From contig CAIKRN010000066.1 of NCBI GenBank assembly GCA_903829855.1, positions 1-8,193 on the forward strand: DNA of 8,193 bases, read 5' to 3'. A program made the translations under genes and the position numbers. Below the pieces are notes generated by a model. The model was not told the origin of the DNA and ran no database searches. It saw only the letters and a program-made list of their open reading frames with translations. Below are positions 1-5,860 of the stretch, one piece after another. Position 1 is the stretch's first letter. The number at the start of each line of letters is the position of its first letter. This stretch comes from an uncultured Opitutia bacterium. Its GTDB lineage: Bacteria > Verrucomicrobiota > Verrucomicrobiia > Opitutales > UBA953.

Positions 1-954
1 CTTGAAAGCCGCCGTCACCTGGTCCTTCGTGGCGCCGCCGCCGACATCGAGGAAGTTGGCCGGGCTACCGCCGAAGTGCTGGATGATATCCATCGTGGAC
101 ATCGCGAGGCCGGCGCCGTTGACGAGGCAGGCGATGTTGCCATCGAGGGCGATGTAGGAGAGGCCGAATTTCGAGGCTTCAATTTCCTTGGCATCTTCTT
201 CGTTGAGGTCGCGCAGGGCGACTACGTCGGGGTGTCGGAAGAGGGCGTTGTCATCGAACGATACCTTAGCGTCGAGGGCGAGGAGCTTACCTTCCTTCGT
301 AACCAAGAGCGGGTTCACTTCAACCATCGCACAATCCTTTTCCCAGTAGAACTGGTAGAGTTTGGTGACGAGCGTGACGCACTGTTTGAAGAGGTCGCCG
401 GAGAAGCCGAGCGAGAAGGCGATCTGGCGAGCTTGGAAAGCCTGGAGGCCGACGGCCGGGTCGACGTGCACCTTGAAGATCTTCTCGGGCGTGTGGTGGG
501 CGACGTGCTCGATTTCCATGCCCCCTTCGGTGGAGGCCACGATGACGGGGAAGGACGTCGCGCGGTCGAGGAGGATGGCGAGGTAGTACTCGTCGTCGCG
601 GCCGTCTGGGCGTTTGCCGAGATTGGCGGCCTCGGTAAAATAGATGGTCTGGACCTTGCGGCCGGCTTCGCCCGTCTGGGCGGTTACAAGGGTGTTGCCG
701 AGCATCGCCTTGGCGTTTTCGAGCGCCTTTTCCTTGGTCGGCGAGAACTTTACGCCCCCCTTGAAGCCATCGGTGAAAGTGCCCTTACCGCGGCCACCCG
801 CATGAATCTGGGATTTCACCATGATGCCACCAGCGGTGTCGATCTTGGCGAGGGCGCCTTCGAATTCGGCGGCGGATTTGACCGCCACGCCCTTGGGCAC
901 GGCGACGCCGAACTGAGCGAACAGTTCTTTGGCTTGGTATTCGTGAATATTCAT
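1..954 (-). CDS. sucC: Succinyl-CoA synthetase (ADP-forming) beta subunit, C-terminus cut by window edge
   Basis: Beta chain of the TCA-cycle enzyme that interconverts succinyl-CoA and succinate with substrate-level NTP formation. It works in the cytoplasm with the alpha chain SucD. 318 residues are visible of the roughly 390 usual for the family. The start at 954 gives the classic N-terminus MNIHEYQAKELF. The ATP-grasp domain (about 1-235) shows K47, the nucleotide-binding HAGGRGKG (51-58), and metal-ligand candidates N214 (in EVNPLL) and D228 (in LALDAK). The CoA-ligase domain begins with IACLVNGAGLAMSTMD (about 274-289) and FLDVGGGATK (301-310). The rest of that domain lies off the left edge, so this is an edge truncation and not a broken gene. 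It follows frr after 70 nt on the same strand. The start has no Shine-Dalgarno sequence, only a T-rich leader. sucD would be expected next, outside the window. Identification is near certain. Confidence 0.97.
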   Translation of the reverse strand, partial: MNIHEYQAKELFAQFGVAVPKGVAVKSAAEFEGALAKIDTAGGIMVKSQIHAGGRGKGTFTDGFKGGVKFSPTKEKALENAKAMLGNTLVTAQTGEAGRKVQTIYFTEAANLGKRPDGRDDEYYLAILLDRATSFPVIVASTEGGMEIEHVAHHTPEKIFKVHVDPAVGLQAFQARQIAFSLGFSGDLFKQCVTLVTKLYQFYWEKDCAMVEVNPLLVTKEGKLLALDAKVSFDDNALFRHPDVVALRDLNEEDAKEIEASKFGLSYIALDGNIACLVNGAGLAMSTMDIIQHFGGSPANFLDVGGGATKDQVTAAFK

Positions 955-981
955 GGAAATAAAAAGTCGGCGTCGGAGGGC

Positions 982-1002
982 GGCGTTCCGATGCGGAGCG
1001 CC
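982..1002 (-). other. Imperfect inverted repeat between frr and sucC
   Basis: Two 9-nt arms (982-990 and 994-1002) are complementary except for one position and enclose a 3-nt loop. They lie in the 70-nt frr-sucC gap. In the direction of transcription a run TTTTTATTT follows about 15 nt later, directly before the sucC start. The run is too far away and the stem too imperfect for a confident intrinsic terminator. It could be a weak attenuator, an mRNA-stability hairpin, or chance in GC-rich DNA. Confidence 0.25.
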
Positions 1003-1024
1003 GTCAGGTGTCGCCGGGGTGGGC

Positions 1025-1591
1025 TTAGTTGCCGGTCAGGTCGGATTCCTTCGCCTTGAGATGCTTCTCGATCTCTTTGGTGAAGTTGTCGGTGTGCGTC
1101 TGGATTTCTTTTTCAGAGCGCTTCAAATCATCATCAGTGACGACCTTATCCTTGTTGCCCTTTTTCAGGGTTTCGAGGGCGTCGCGGCGGGCGTTGCGGA
1201 CGCGGACTTTACCTTCTTCGGCCATTTGGGTGGCGCGCTTGGCGAGTTCAATGCGTCGTTCGCCGGAGAGGGAGGGAACCGGGCAGCGCATGAAGTTACC
1301 CTGCGGGACGGGGTTAATGCCGACGTTGGCGGCCTGGATGGCTTTGCGGATGTCATCCATCACGGCCTTGTCGAAAGGCTGGACGACAATCGTCTGGGCG
1401 TCCGGGGTGGTGATGGCGGCCATGTCCTTGAGGCGCTGCGTCATGCCGTAAGATTCCACGTGAACCTGGATGTTCTCGATCATGCTTGGGGTGGCCTTCC
1501 CGGTGTGGAGCGTGGCGAATTCGTGCTGGGTGTGTTCGACGACCTTTTTCATGGCGGTGGCGCCGTCGGCGATGACTTTCTTGATATCCAT
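1025..1591 (-). CDS. frr: Ribosome recycling factor
   Basis: RRF splits post-termination 70S ribosomes together with EF-G, freeing the subunits for a new round of translation. The protein has 188 residues; about 185 is usual. The start at 1591 gives MDIKKVIADG and matches the family N-terminus. The frame is open further upstream, but that would add 52 proline/serine-rich residues that run through the pyrH end, so I reject it. Family landmarks are FATLHTGKATPSMI (25-38), INPVPQGNFMRCPVPSL (92-108), the RNA-binding VRNARRDA (131-138) and the DDDLKRSEKEIQ helix (153-164). The usual RTGRA segment reads HTGKA here, two arginine replacements that I associate with verrucomicrobial RRFs (from memory). 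It lies 34 nt downstream of pyrH on the same strand, the common pyrH-frr order. No Shine-Dalgarno sequence precedes the start. Confidence 0.97.
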   Translation of the reverse strand: MDIKKVIADGATAMKKVVEHTQHEFATLHTGKATPSMIENIQVHVESYGMTQRLKDMAAITTPDAQTIVVQPFDKAVMDDIRKAIQAANVGINPVPQGNFMRCPVPSLSGERRIELAKRATQMAEEGKVRVRNARRDALETLKKGNKDKVVTDDDLKRSEKEIQTHTDNFTKEIEKHLKAKESDLTGN

Positions 1592-1625
1592 AGAATTGAT
1601 GAGGGTAGGGTGGGTGGTTGGAAAT

Positions 1626-2360
1626 TTAGGCGACGAGTGTACCGATGGGCTGGCCGAGGACGGCTTTCTTGACGGCGCCGTTATCGGACATTGAGAACAC
1701 GATAATCGGTAGTTTGTTGGCTTCGCAGAGGGAGAAGGCTTCGGCATCCATCACGCCGAGGCGTTTCTGGAGGGCTTCGGCGTGGGAGACGCGCGTGTAG
1801 CGCTTGGCGTCTTTGTGCTTCATCGGGTCCTTGTCGTAGACGCCGTCGACCTTGGTGGCCTTCAGGATCGCATCGGCGCCGATTTCATTAGCGCGGAGCG
1901 CGGCGGCGTAGTCCGTCGTGCAATACGGATTTCCCGTGCCGGCGACGAAGATGACAATCCGACCGCGCTCGAGGTGGCGCGTGGCGCGGCGTTGGATGAA
2001 AGGCTCGGCGATACGGTCCATGGGGATGGCGGTCATCACGCGACACTCTAGGCCGGCCTTTTCGAGGCGGTCCATGAGCGCGAGGCCGTTGATGACCGTG
2101 GCAAGCATGCCCATGTTGTCGCCCGTCGTGCGGTCGGTGCCATTGGCGCGGGCGCCGGCGAGGCCGCGAAAGATGTTCCCGCCACCGACGACGACGGCGA
2201 CTTGGGTGCCGATTTTCTGGATGGAGCGGAGCTCCTCGGCGAGGCGGTCGAGGACCTTGCTGTCGATGGCTTCGCCCGTCGAGTCGTTGCGTAGCGCTTC
2301 GCCGCTGATTTTCAGCACGATACGACGATACTTCGGCTTCTTGGCGGTGGTGGCGGGCAT
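1626..2360 (-). CDS. pyrH: UMP kinase (uridylate kinase)
   Basis: Phosphorylates UMP to UDP with ATP in the cytoplasm. It is the bacterial hexameric amino-acid-kinase-fold enzyme, an essential step in pyrimidine nucleotide supply. The protein has 244 residues, the normal length. Motifs in order: phosphate-binding KISGEAL (17-23), GGGNIFRG (59-66), UMP-site GDNMGMLAT (80-88), GTGNPYCTTD (141-150) and nucleotide-binding KATKVDGVYDKDP (167-179). The start at 2360 (MPATTAKKPKYRRIVLK) is chosen because it puts a short tail before the first beta strand. The open frame extends 56 residues upstream, but that part overlaps the antisense tRNA and has no family similarity. It heads the pyrH-frr-sucC run. 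The region upstream lacks a Shine-Dalgarno sequence. A TTGACG hexamer at 2395-2390 is a possible -35, but the matching -10 (CATTTC) is poor. Confidence 0.98.
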   Translation of the reverse strand: MPATTAKKPKYRRIVLKISGEALRNDSTGEAIDSKVLDRLAEELRSIQKIGTQVAVVVGGGNIFRGLAGARANGTDRTTGDNMGMLATVINGLALMDRLEKAGLECRVMTAIPMDRIAEPFIQRRATRHLERGRIVIFVAGTGNPYCTTDYAAALRANEIGADAILKATKVDGVYDKDPMKHKDAKRYTRVSHAEALQKRLGVMDAEAFSLCEANKLPIIVFSMSDNGAVKKAVLGQPIGTLVA

Positions 2361-2452
2361 ACAGGGGAAATGAGCCAGAGACTCCCCAGCGTCAACCCCG
2401 CCTTGGTCTCGCTTGACTCCGACCCGTGAGTCGCTCTTCAGTCGGGGTGCGC

Positions 2453-2523
2453 AGACCCGTGGTGTAATGGTAGCACAGGAGTTTTTGGTTCTCCTTGTCG
2501 GGGTTCGAATCCCTGCGGGTCTA
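2453..2523 (+). tRNA. tRNA-Gln, anticodon TTG
   Basis: A 71-nt cloverleaf can be folded by hand. The acceptor stem is AGACCCG (2453-2459) with CGGGTCT (2516-2522), and the discriminator is A2523. The D stem is GTGT/GCAC (2462-2465 with 2473-2476) around a loop containing GG. The anticodon stem is 2478-2482 with 2490-2494, and the loop TTTTGGT (2483-2489) places TTG at 2485-2487. The T arm is 2499-2503 with 2511-2515 around the canonical TTCGAAT (2504-2510). The anticodon UUG reads glutamine CAA, and CAG by wobble. The closing pair of the anticodon stem is T-T (2482 and 2490), a mismatch. CCA is not encoded, since CGC follows, so the 3' end must be added by nucleotidyltransferase. It is the only plus-strand gene in the left block and has no convincing promoter or terminator of its own. 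Confidence 0.9.
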
Positions 2524-2563
2524 CGCACTCCCGGGCAGGGGGATGAAGTTGGCAGGTTTGCCC

Positions 2564-2591
2564 AAAAAAGAACCCCGGCTGGCCGGGGTTC
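2564..2591 (-). terminator. Intrinsic terminator of efp
   Basis: A perfect 9-bp GC-rich stem has arms at 2583-2591 and 2570-2578 with a 4-nt loop (2579-2582). On the minus strand it is followed directly by six T (2569-2564). It begins 23 nt after the efp stop codon and is a textbook rho-independent terminator for efp. On the plus strand the same hairpin lies 46 nt after tRNA-Gln, but there the following sequence (CGCTGCTG) has no T run, so it is unlikely to be a canonical terminator for the tRNA. Confidence 0.88.
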
Positions 2592-2614
2592 GCTGCTGCG
2601 CCTGTCGGGGCGGC

Positions 2615-3178
2615 TTAGGCGCGTCCGAGGTATTCTTTATTCTCGGTGCTGACCTTGATCTTCTCGCCCTGCTTGATGAAGAGCGGGACGTTGACCTGGA
2701 GGCCATTCTCGCAGGTCACGGTCTTCTGGACATTGCCAGCCGTGTCGCCTTTCACGGCGGGCGGGGCTTCGAGGACTTCGACGATGACGGAAGGGGGGAG
2801 GTCGACGGTGATGGGCTTATCTTCGACGAAGAGCACCATGTAGGAGGTGCCTGAAATCAGGAACTCCTTGGAGTCCGCCAGGGAGGCAGCCGAGATGTAA
2901 TATTCGTCGTTGGTGCTCGTGTCGACGAAGACGTAGCTGCCGTCGGCCTCATAGGACATCTCAAGGGACTTGGTGCTGTTGTCGAAGACGTCGAAGCTGA
3001 CTCCGATACCACAACGTACGGGAATCTTGGCACCGGTCTTGATGGAGCGGAGTTCCATTTGGACGTAGGAGGCATTGTTCGGGGGGGTGCGCACGAGGCA
3101 CTCCAGAACGATGCAGAGCTCGCCGTTGTAGCTCATGATGTTCTTCTTCTTGATACGATTGACGGGGAGGGAGGCCAT
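2615..3178 (-). CDS. efp: Elongation factor P with asparagine at the usual modified-lysine position
   Basis: EF-P binds the ribosome between the P and E sites and relieves stalling at polyproline stretches. The protein has 187 residues, full length. Three family regions are visible: an N-terminal KOW-like barrel (1-65, with IKKKNIMSYNGELCIV and MELRSIKTG), an OB-fold middle (about 68-128, EMSYEADGSYVFVDTSTNDEYY) and the C-terminal OB domain (130-187), which ends VNVPLFIKQGEKIKV then EYLGRA. The start at 3178 (MASLPVNRIKKK) matches the family; an in-frame ATG at 3196 would add only six residues. The loop that normally reads PGKGQ or PGRGQ reads PPNN (32-35), so residue 34 is Asn. The beta-lysylation or rhamnosylation target is therefore absent. 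A paralogue role or an unmodified EF-P is possible. No Shine-Dalgarno sequence is seen. A strong terminator follows. Confidence 0.95.
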   Translation of the reverse strand: MASLPVNRIKKKNIMSYNGELCIVLECLVRTPPNNASYVQMELRSIKTGAKIPVRCGIGVSFDVFDNSTKSLEMSYEADGSYVFVDTSTNDEYYISAASLADSKEFLISGTSYMVLFVEDKPITVDLPPSVIVEVLEAPPAVKGDTAGNVQKTVTCENGLQVNVPLFIKQGEKIKVSTENKEYLGRA

Positions 3179-3247
3179 GGGAGTAAGGGCGGACACAAGC
3201 GGACGCCTTCGGGACGGTCAAGCCGGACTTGCCCGAAAGGTCGGGGA

Positions 3248-3292
3248 GGGGCGTTTCGCCCCGCAAAACGAGGCGTGCGGGGGTGTTCCCCG
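3248..3292 (-). terminator. Weak stem-loops after the 226-residue exported protein gene
   Basis: Two hairpins follow the stop codon at 3295-3297 on the minus strand. One has a 5-bp stem (3288-3292 with 3278-3282) and a 5-nt loop, and starts 2 nt after the stop. The other has a perfect 6-bp stem (3257-3262 with 3248-3253) and a 3-nt loop. Neither is followed by a good T run; a short TTTT lies between them. They may slow or end transcription before efp, or they may be leader structure of the efp mRNA. The 116-nt gap also has to hold any efp promoter, and I could not identify one with confidence. Confidence 0.3.
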
Positions 3293-3294
3293 AT

Positions 3295-3975
3295 TTACTC
3301 GAGCGTGAACAGGACCCCGCCGATCTGGTTGATCTTGATCTTGGTAGCGGTCGCGCCCGTGGCGGTAGTGGCGGTAGTCGCCCCGTTCGAGCCTTCGACC
3401 GAAGCGCCATCGACGGCTTCTACTTCAAAGCCCGTATAAAGGGTGATCATTTTGGAGTACAGCTGCTGCAGTTCGGCCTTGGTCAGGACGACCATCTCCA
3501 CCGTCTTGGCATGGGTGGTGGTCGGGTAGGTCTTGACGACGATGTCCCCGGTGCTGCCGCTGACGATGTTGTTGACCTTGGATTCGATGGAGGCGAGCTG
3601 ACTGGGTATCGGGAGTTTGCTTGCGTCCTTAGGGTCGAGGCCTCGGTTCTGGGAGTTCGCCGAGCTGGCGCGATTGGCGCGATTGGCAATATCGGCTGAG
3701 CCGGGCGGGCGGGCTGAATAGATGCGCAGTTGCTGATTGGAGTCCTTCATGTCGATGACGACTTCGGCGACGATGAAGGAGCCCGTCGTGTACTCCTGGA
3801 AGGAGATGGAGAGGATTGCGTCGGCCCGTCCGTAGAAGGCCATATCCGTGTTGGCCACCTTGATGCCGAAGATACCCTGATTTTTGATGGCCTTCTTGGT
3901 CATCTGGAAAGCGTCGGCCTGAGGCGCGAGGGCGGCGGTCGCGAGCAGGGCGGCGGCGAGGGCTTGGGGGTTCAT
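3295..3975 (-). CDS. Exported protein of unknown function, 226 residues
   Basis: I do not recognise the family. The N-terminus is a clear Sec signal peptide: a hydrophobic alanine/leucine core (5-17) and likely signal peptidase I cleavage after ADA (22|23). The mature part starts with a beta-rich segment (about 33-90, containing IKVANTDMAFYGRADAILSI and FIVAEVVIDMK). An Ala/Asn/Arg/Ser linker follows (92-112), then a second mixed segment (125-190, with TKAELQQLYSKMITLYTGFEVEAVDG). A Thr/Ala/Gly-rich stretch (197-212) precedes a short C-terminal strand. There is no lipobox and no membrane helix after the signal, so it is probably periplasmic or surface-exposed. An AAAGGA Shine-Dalgarno sequence sits 8 nt before the start, the only good one in the window. 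The gene is divergent from the ABC transporter gene, 47 nt away, which suggests shared control. It is real by its signal peptide and Shine-Dalgarno sequence; its function is unknown. Confidence 0.8.
   Translation of the reverse strand: MNPQALAAALLATAALAPQADAFQMTKKAIKNQGIFGIKVANTDMAFYGRADAILSISFQEYTTGSFIVAEVVIDMKDSNQQLRIYSARPPGSADIANRANRASSANSQNRGLDPKDASKLPIPSQLASIESKVNNIVSGSTGDIVVKTYPTTTHAKTVEMVVLTKAELQQLYSKMITLYTGFEVEAVDGASVEGSNGATTATTATGATATKIKINQIGGVLFTLE
3361..3378. repeat. 9-bp tandem duplication in the Thr/Ala-rich coding segment
   Basis: GGCGGTAGT occurs twice in tandem and falls in the low-complexity part of the 226-residue exported protein gene, where it encodes Thr-Ala-Thr units. 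With the neighbouring near-repeats it could let the segment change length by slippage in steps of three codons without breaking the frame. Confidence 0.6.
3667..3684. repeat. 9-bp tandem duplication in the Ala/Asn/Arg linker
   Basis: GGCGCGATT is present twice in tandem and is followed by a partial third copy (GGC then AAT). It encodes the repeated Ala-Asn-Arg units in the linker of the 226-residue exported protein. The unit is in frame, so copy-number change would only alter linker length. Confidence 0.6.
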
Positions 3976-4022
3976 AGTGTTAATCCTTTACGGGCAAGGG
4001 GGGTGAAGCAAGATTACAACCA
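3976..4022. promoter_or_regulatory. 47-nt divergent intergenic region
   Basis: This is the only space between the start codons of the minus-strand 226-residue exported protein gene and the plus-strand ABC transporter gene, so promoter or leader elements for both probably lie here or reach into the coding sequences. The minus-strand Shine-Dalgarno sequence AAAGGA is at 3989-3984. On the plus strand a weak TTTACG (3987-3992) with AGATTA-like sequence 18 nt downstream could be a poor promoter that would start transcription almost at the ABC start codon. I see no clear operator palindrome. Confidence 0.4.
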
Positions 4023-5720
4023 ATGCTGAGCTGCCAAAACCTCACTGTTCAGGCTGGTGCCAATGGCCCGGTCATCCTGGATGGTGCTAATGCCCGCTTC
4101 CTGCCCCGGGGACTCAACGCCGTCATTGGGCCGTCAGGGTGTGGTAAGACGACTTTGATGAAGGCAATTCTCGGGATTCTGCCTTCATCGGGCGAGGCCG
4201 CCCTTGCCGGTCAGCGAATCACTTGCACGGAAGACCTTGTGGGCAAAGTGGGCTTCGCTCCTCAGTTCACCGCGGCCCAGCCTCAGCTCACTGTTTCGGA
4301 GTCGCTGGAGTATGCGCTGCGTCTCGCCGTGCCCGACGCGCAAGAACGCCAGCGGCGTTTGGATTCAGTGCTCAATGAGACGGGGATGGCTCCGCATCGC
4401 GACAAGCGGGTCTCCGCGCTTTCTGGCGGTCAGCTGCGGCGTCTCTCGCTTGGATTAGAGCTCACGCTGGATCCGCCTTGCATGGTCTGCGACGAGGTGA
4501 CCTCTGGCCTCGATCCTCAATCGGAAGATCAGATCTTAGCGCTCTTGCGTAATCTCGCGGAGACGCGCGGGAAGAGCTTTGTCTGTATCATTCACAACCT
4601 CGGTAAGCTCAACCAGTTCGACTGGGTCACGGTGGTTTACCAGGGGGATGTCGTCTTTCAGGGGTCGCCCGATGCTTTACTCGGGTATTTTGGCATTCCC
4701 GACGGGCTACGCCTTTATGAAGTGTTGAACGCCTCGGACCTAGCCGCCTGGCGGGATCGCTGGGCCATCTATCAAGCCGAGCATCTGGATGCTTATGAGG
4801 TAGCGGTGGCCAAAGTCGGCGCCCCGGCTGAAATCGAACCGTTGCCAGACCCCGTCGTGCCCGATGGCGTTTCGCAGTTCTTCACCTTGTTGGCTCGTCG
4901 AATGAAGCTATTCTTCCGCGATACTGGATATCTCGGCCTGACCCTCGCGATCACCTTCGGTTTCCCGCTACTCGTCATTATCTTCAACCTCGATGGGGCG
5001 TGGGATGTCCTGAAAGTTCCGTTGGACCGCAATACGGCCTCCATGGCGGAATTGGAGCAGGCCCTGACGGTGAGGATGTCGCGCGCCCAACTCGCCGGAC
5101 TTGCCGCGGGGTTGGTGATGTTCCAAGTGATCTTGCTGACGCTCATGGGAGCGAATAACGGCGGACGCGAAATCTCAGCCGAGCGCGTGCTCTACGAGAA
5201 AGAGCGCATGACTGGGTTGCGCCCTTGGTCCTATGCTTTTTCTAAGATCATTTTCGTCTCCTTGATCGCAATTTTCCAAGGCGTCTGGATGTGCTTCTTC
5301 GTGAAGCTCATTTGCCAGTTCCCGGGTCCTTGGGGTGAACAGATGGGCATTCTCGCCGCGAGTTGTGTTTCGATGTCGGTGGTTTGTCTGGGTTTCTCCG
5401 CCATGCTGACTTCGCCTGAGAAGTCGTCCCTGCTCTCGATTTACTTGGTGGGCTTCCAGCTTCCGCTGTCGGGGGTGGTGTTGGCCCTTCCGGCCAGCTT
5501 AACCTGGGTCTGCCGGCCGTTCATTAATTCCTATTGGGGCTGGTCCGGCTACATGAAGTCCATGATGGGGCTACCTCTTTATGACGCTTATACGGCCAGT
5601 ATGCCCAATCAGAGTGCTTATGTGGCAAGCAATTCACTGGGTATGACCGTATTGCTTGTGCAGGGCTTGCTGGGCGTCTGTTTGGTCGTCTACGGCTGTC
5701 AGCAGAAGCGCTGGAATTAA
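4023..5720 (+). CDS. ABC transporter, fused ATPase-permease of ABCG/White-like architecture
   Basis: A 565-residue half-transporter with the ATPase first and the membrane domain second. The nucleotide-binding domain (1-225) has Walker A GPSGCGKTT (36-44), Q-loop Q81, signature LSGGQ (133-137), Walker B CMVCDE (153-158) with catalytic E158, D-loop SGLD (161-164) and H-loop His191, so it should be active. A linker (about 226-285) leads to an ABC-2-type membrane domain with about six helices (near 303-322, 355-376, 403-430, 440-462, 469-490, 541-560). ERVLYEKERMTGLRPWSYAFSK (387-408) resembles the conserved amphipathic segment of ABC-2/ABCG exporters. It probably works as a homodimeric exporter in the inner membrane; the substrate cannot be read from sequence. 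There is no FHA domain, which some bacterial relatives carry (from memory). The start at 4023 lies just before the first ATPase strand and has no Shine-Dalgarno sequence. Confidence 0.93.
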   Translation: MLSCQNLTVQAGANGPVILDGANARFLPRGLNAVIGPSGCGKTTLMKAILGILPSSGEAALAGQRITCTEDLVGKVGFAPQFTAAQPQLTVSESLEYALRLAVPDAQERQRRLDSVLNETGMAPHRDKRVSALSGGQLRRLSLGLELTLDPPCMVCDEVTSGLDPQSEDQILALLRNLAETRGKSFVCIIHNLGKLNQFDWVTVVYQGDVVFQGSPDALLGYFGIPDGLRLYEVLNASDLAAWRDRWAIYQAEHLDAYEVAVAKVGAPAEIEPLPDPVVPDGVSQFFTLLARRMKLFFRDTGYLGLTLAITFGFPLLVIIFNLDGAWDVLKVPLDRNTASMAELEQALTVRMSRAQLAGLAAGLVMFQVILLTLMGANNGGREISAERVLYEKERMTGLRPWSYAFSKIIFVSLIAIFQGVWMCFFVKLICQFPGPWGEQMGILAASCVSMSVVCLGFSAMLTSPEKSSLLSIYLVGFQLPLSGVVLALPASLTWVCRPFINSYWGWSGYMKSMMGLPLYDAYTASMPNQSAYVASNSLGMTVLLVQGLLGVCLVVYGCQQKRWN

Positions 5721-5730
5721 GTTAGGCTGA

Positions 5731-5770
5731 GGCGACCCCGGGGGCTTGCTCGGCGGTGCCGCGGGGCGCC
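5731..5770 (+). other. GC-rich imperfect hairpin after the ABC gene
   Basis: GGCG-A-CCCC (5731-5739) can pair with GGGGCGCC (5763-5770), with one bulged A and a possible inner GGC/GCC pairing (5743-5745 with 5758-5760). It starts 10 nt after the ABC transporter stop codon. The nearest T run (5781-5785) is 10 nt past the stem, too far for a standard intrinsic terminator. It may act as a partial terminator or a 3'-end stabiliser. Confidence 0.35.
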
Positions 5771-5775
5771 GTGAC

Positions 5776-5803
5776 AGCGATTTTTCTTACAAGTAAAATC
5801 GCT
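5776..5803. other. Perfect 9-bp inverted repeat between the ABC and small membrane protein genes
   Basis: AGCGATTTT (5776-5784) is exactly mirrored by AAAATCGCT (5795-5803) around a 10-nt spacer. It lies in the 140-nt gap, 57 nt before the next start codon. The second arm is not followed by T, so on the plus strand it is not a normal intrinsic terminator. The two-fold symmetry and AT-rich inner half would suit a binding site for a dimeric regulator, or an mRNA hairpin in the leader of the downstream pair. Its function is not shown by sequence. Confidence 0.5.
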
Positions 5804-5860
5804 GGAACTAATCCTAAACTTGGTTACCCTAGATAGTTAAGGAGCCCCCCTCCCTTTTTC

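Noticed and set aside
76..1059. Long plus-strand open frame (327 codons) opposite sucC
   Set aside because: The minus strand encodes an unmistakable SucC over the same bases. The plus-strand frame is a by-product of GC-rich codon bias and its translation has no recognisable domain.
1592..1747. 52-residue N-terminal extension of RRF
   Set aside because: It would overlap the pyrH 3' end, is Pro/Ser/Thr-rich, and has no counterpart in the family. MDIKK at 1591 gives the normal length.
2413..2441. Possible sigma-70 promoter for tRNA-Gln (TTGACT at 2413-2418)
   Set aside because: The -35 hexamer is good, but at 17-nt spacing the -10 position reads CTTCAG, a poor match, so I do not list it as a promoter.
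2361..2528. 56-residue N-terminal extension of UMP kinase
   Set aside because: It runs antisense through the tRNA gene and adds non-family sequence. The start at 2360 gives the standard 244 residues.
2413..2854. Plus-strand open frames across tRNA-Gln and the efp 3' end
   Set aside because: They cover a structural RNA gene, a terminator and a well-supported antisense gene, with no recognisable protein features.
5820..5845. Promoter-like AT-rich bases before the 131-residue gene (TTGGTT, TAGATA)
   Set aside because: No -35/-10 pair with acceptable spacing could be made, so the evidence is too weak to call.
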